From positions 3,100,001 through 3,164,000 of the forward strand of contig NZ_JAFMZQ010000001.1 in assembly GCF_024436415.1 (NCBI RefSeq): 64,000 nucleotides of DNA. Direction: 5' to 3'. Origin of the DNA: Pedobacter deserti. GTDB lineage: Bacteria; Bacteroidota; Bacteroidia; Sphingobacteriales; Sphingobacteriaceae. The position numbers were made by a program, and so were the translations under genes. The notes under the pieces were generated by a model. The model had not been told where the DNA came from. It made no database searches and was given only the letters and a program-made list of their open reading frames with translations. Position 1 is the first letter of the stretch, and each line of letters begins with the position of its first letter. Positions 62,917-64,000 of this stretch are shown here, piece after piece.

Positions 62917-63660
62917 TTAAAGATTTTTTTGTGCAGTTGGTCTTACCACCATTTCGTTCACATCTACATCATTTGGCTGTGCAATGGCAAACGCCACAGC
63001 TTTAGCGATGGCTTCAGCAGGAAGTAAGTTGGTTCTGAATTGTTCAATAGCCAATTTCTTTAATTCAGGATCCGAAATGGTATTTGGTAGTTCAGATTCC
63101 GTAGCACCCGGTGCCACTAAAGTCACTCGAATATTGCGGCTCACTTCTTGTCTAAGTCCATCTGAAATAGCTCTAACAGCAAATTTGGTAGCACTATAAA
63201 CAGTGGAAGTTGGTCCGACCCAACGATCCCCCACCGAGGTAATGTTTACAAACTGACCGTTATCTTTTGCTTCAAATACAGGCAGTGCCGCAGCAATACC
63301 GTGCAATACCCCTTTTATATTTACATCGACCATACGGTGCCACTCGTCGATTTTATAACTGTTGATCATCGATAAAGGCATCAAACCTGCATTATTAACC
63401 CAAACATCTATTGTTCCAAATTGAGTTACAGCAAAAGCGGCAAAATCAGCTACATTATTTGGATCCGTAACATCCAGCATTTTGTAAATCGCTTCGCCGC
63501 CAGTTGTTTTAATTGCTTCGGCGATGTTTTCTAAATGATCGATACGACGAGCGCCTAAAGCTACTTTAGCGCCCAATGAAGCTAAATGTCGTGCAATCGC
63601 TTCCCCAATTCCGCTGCTGGCTCCTGTAACAGCCACTACTTTTCCTTTGATATTCTCCAT
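62917..63660 (-). CDS. SDR family oxidoreductase
   Basis: This 247-aa protein is a classical short-chain dehydrogenase/reductase. The NAD(P)-binding TGASSGIG is at residues 12-19, NNAG at 89-92, the catalytic tyrosine and lysine in YSATK (Y155, K159), with serine near 142. The R of ARRIDH favours NADP. The substrate is unknown. Downstream on the same strand are the Atu4866-like gene and the AraC regulator. Confidence 0.95.
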   Translation of the reverse strand: MENIKGKVVAVTGASSGIGEAIARHLASLGAKVALGARRIDHLENIAEAIKTTGGEAIYKMLDVTDPNNVADFAAFAVTQFGTIDVWVNNAGLMPLSMINSYKIDEWHRMVDVNIKGVLHGIAAALPVFEAKDNGQFVNITSVGDRWVGPTSTVYSATKFAVRAISDGLRQEVSRNIRVTLVAPGATESELPNTISDPELKKLAIEQFRTNLLPAEAIAKAVAFAIAQPNDVDVNEMVVRPTAQKNL

Positions 63661-64000
63661 TCTTTTTGTTTTTTATCTATTTACAAATGATAATGCAAAG
63701 ATGGCCAGTAATATTGTAGGGGATGTAGCTCAATCGGTTGGTCTTGTGTCCAAATCGTGAGTGTACTACTACCCTTCAAATATATTCACCGTATTTCTGA
63801 AGGCTTTCTTCATTTACATCAAATCTACAAACGACCTTGATTGAGTAAAGTATAAACAATTGGCTTCCTTGATGATTTGGAGCGTCCCTTAGCTACATCT
63901 TCGTAACCAATCAAACCACTAAATGGTACCTTAAAAGCTGAATTCGACCTGTATGCAAGCTTTATCCTTATTCATCCGGCGTCTGCTCAAAATTTACTAA
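63661..64000. other. Right-end non-coding region, tRNA-like stretch
   Basis: No gene is seen. The sequence GGGGATGTAGCTCAATCGGT at 63719-63738 resembles the 5' half of a tRNA (acceptor and D-arm), but no matching T-arm or acceptor follows, so it is not annotated as a tRNA. Confidence 0.4.

Noticed and set aside
1..64000. CRISPR arrays, rRNA genes and intact tRNA genes
   Set aside because: I saw no regularly spaced direct repeats and no rRNA-like stretch. The only tRNA-like motif (63719) is incomplete.
1..64000. ICE integrase and att sites
   Set aside because: No tyrosine or serine recombinase and no convincing direct repeats at plausible borders were found in the window.

Overview
The window looks like a chromosome segment of a Bacteroidota bacterium, most likely family Sphingobacteriaceae (Pedobacter-like). 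The evidence is SusC/SusD pairs, FecR/ECF-sigma pairs, CTnDOT-type Tra and Mob proteins, DUF6520 and MauE small proteins, TlpA fusions, and promoter-like TTTG/TAnnTTTG motifs in place of Shine-Dalgarno signals. The genus call is an inference.

Layout. (1) 1-4.5 kb: an ECF sigma/FecR pair, then a PLP C-S lyase (cystathionine gamma-synthase/methionine gamma-lyase family) divergent from an Lrp/AsnC regulator, with two strong dyads between them. (2) 4.9-18.0 kb: the leftward transfer module of an integrative conjugative element (ICE). It has two XRE-like regulators, RteC, a hypothetical protein, TraE, TraF, TraG (VirB4), a lipoprotein, three tandem TraI-like proteins, TraJ, TraK, TraL, TraM and a hypothetical protein. 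TraA-D and TraN-Q are not seen. (3) 18.0-41.1 kb: cargo. A palindromic region precedes an ECF sigma factor, a lipoprotein, an S8 protease, a RiPP-precursor-like peptide overlapping a TlpA protein, and a carboxypeptidase-regulatory-domain protein. Next come FecR, SusC, SusD and TlpA; facing them DUF6520, MauE, a Crp-like and a LuxR-type regulator; then a GNAT enzyme with a 55-aa peptide gene not in the supplied gene list, a LytS/LytTR two-component pair, and a full-length LanB dehydratase without LanC. (4) 41.4-45.5 kb: the mobilization module (VirD4-type coupling protein, relaxase, MobA) with a palindromic oriT candidate and a small gene. (5) 45.5-61 kb: a leucine-rich-repeat protein, then a 12.6-kb segment bounded by two copies of a RadC module in direct orientation. 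It carries a TonB receptor/ABC-2 exporter operon and an ECF-FecR-TonB receptor-DUF4374 operon resembling XusA/XusB siderophore uptake. (6) 61-64 kb: a decayed IS-like segment, then an AraC regulator, an Atu4866-type protein and an SDR oxidoreductase.

The conjugation genes are split into two blocks (tra at 5-16 kb, mob at 41-45 kb) with nutrient-acquisition and peptide-modification cargo between and beyond them. No integrase or att site was seen, so the element is either larger than the window or partly degraded. The most interesting unexplained content is the LanB/GNAT/two-component/short-peptide group at 35.5-41.1 kb, the precursor-like peptide at 22.4 kb, and the hairpin-rich intergenic regions. 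All functions are read from sequence by eye; no database search was run.
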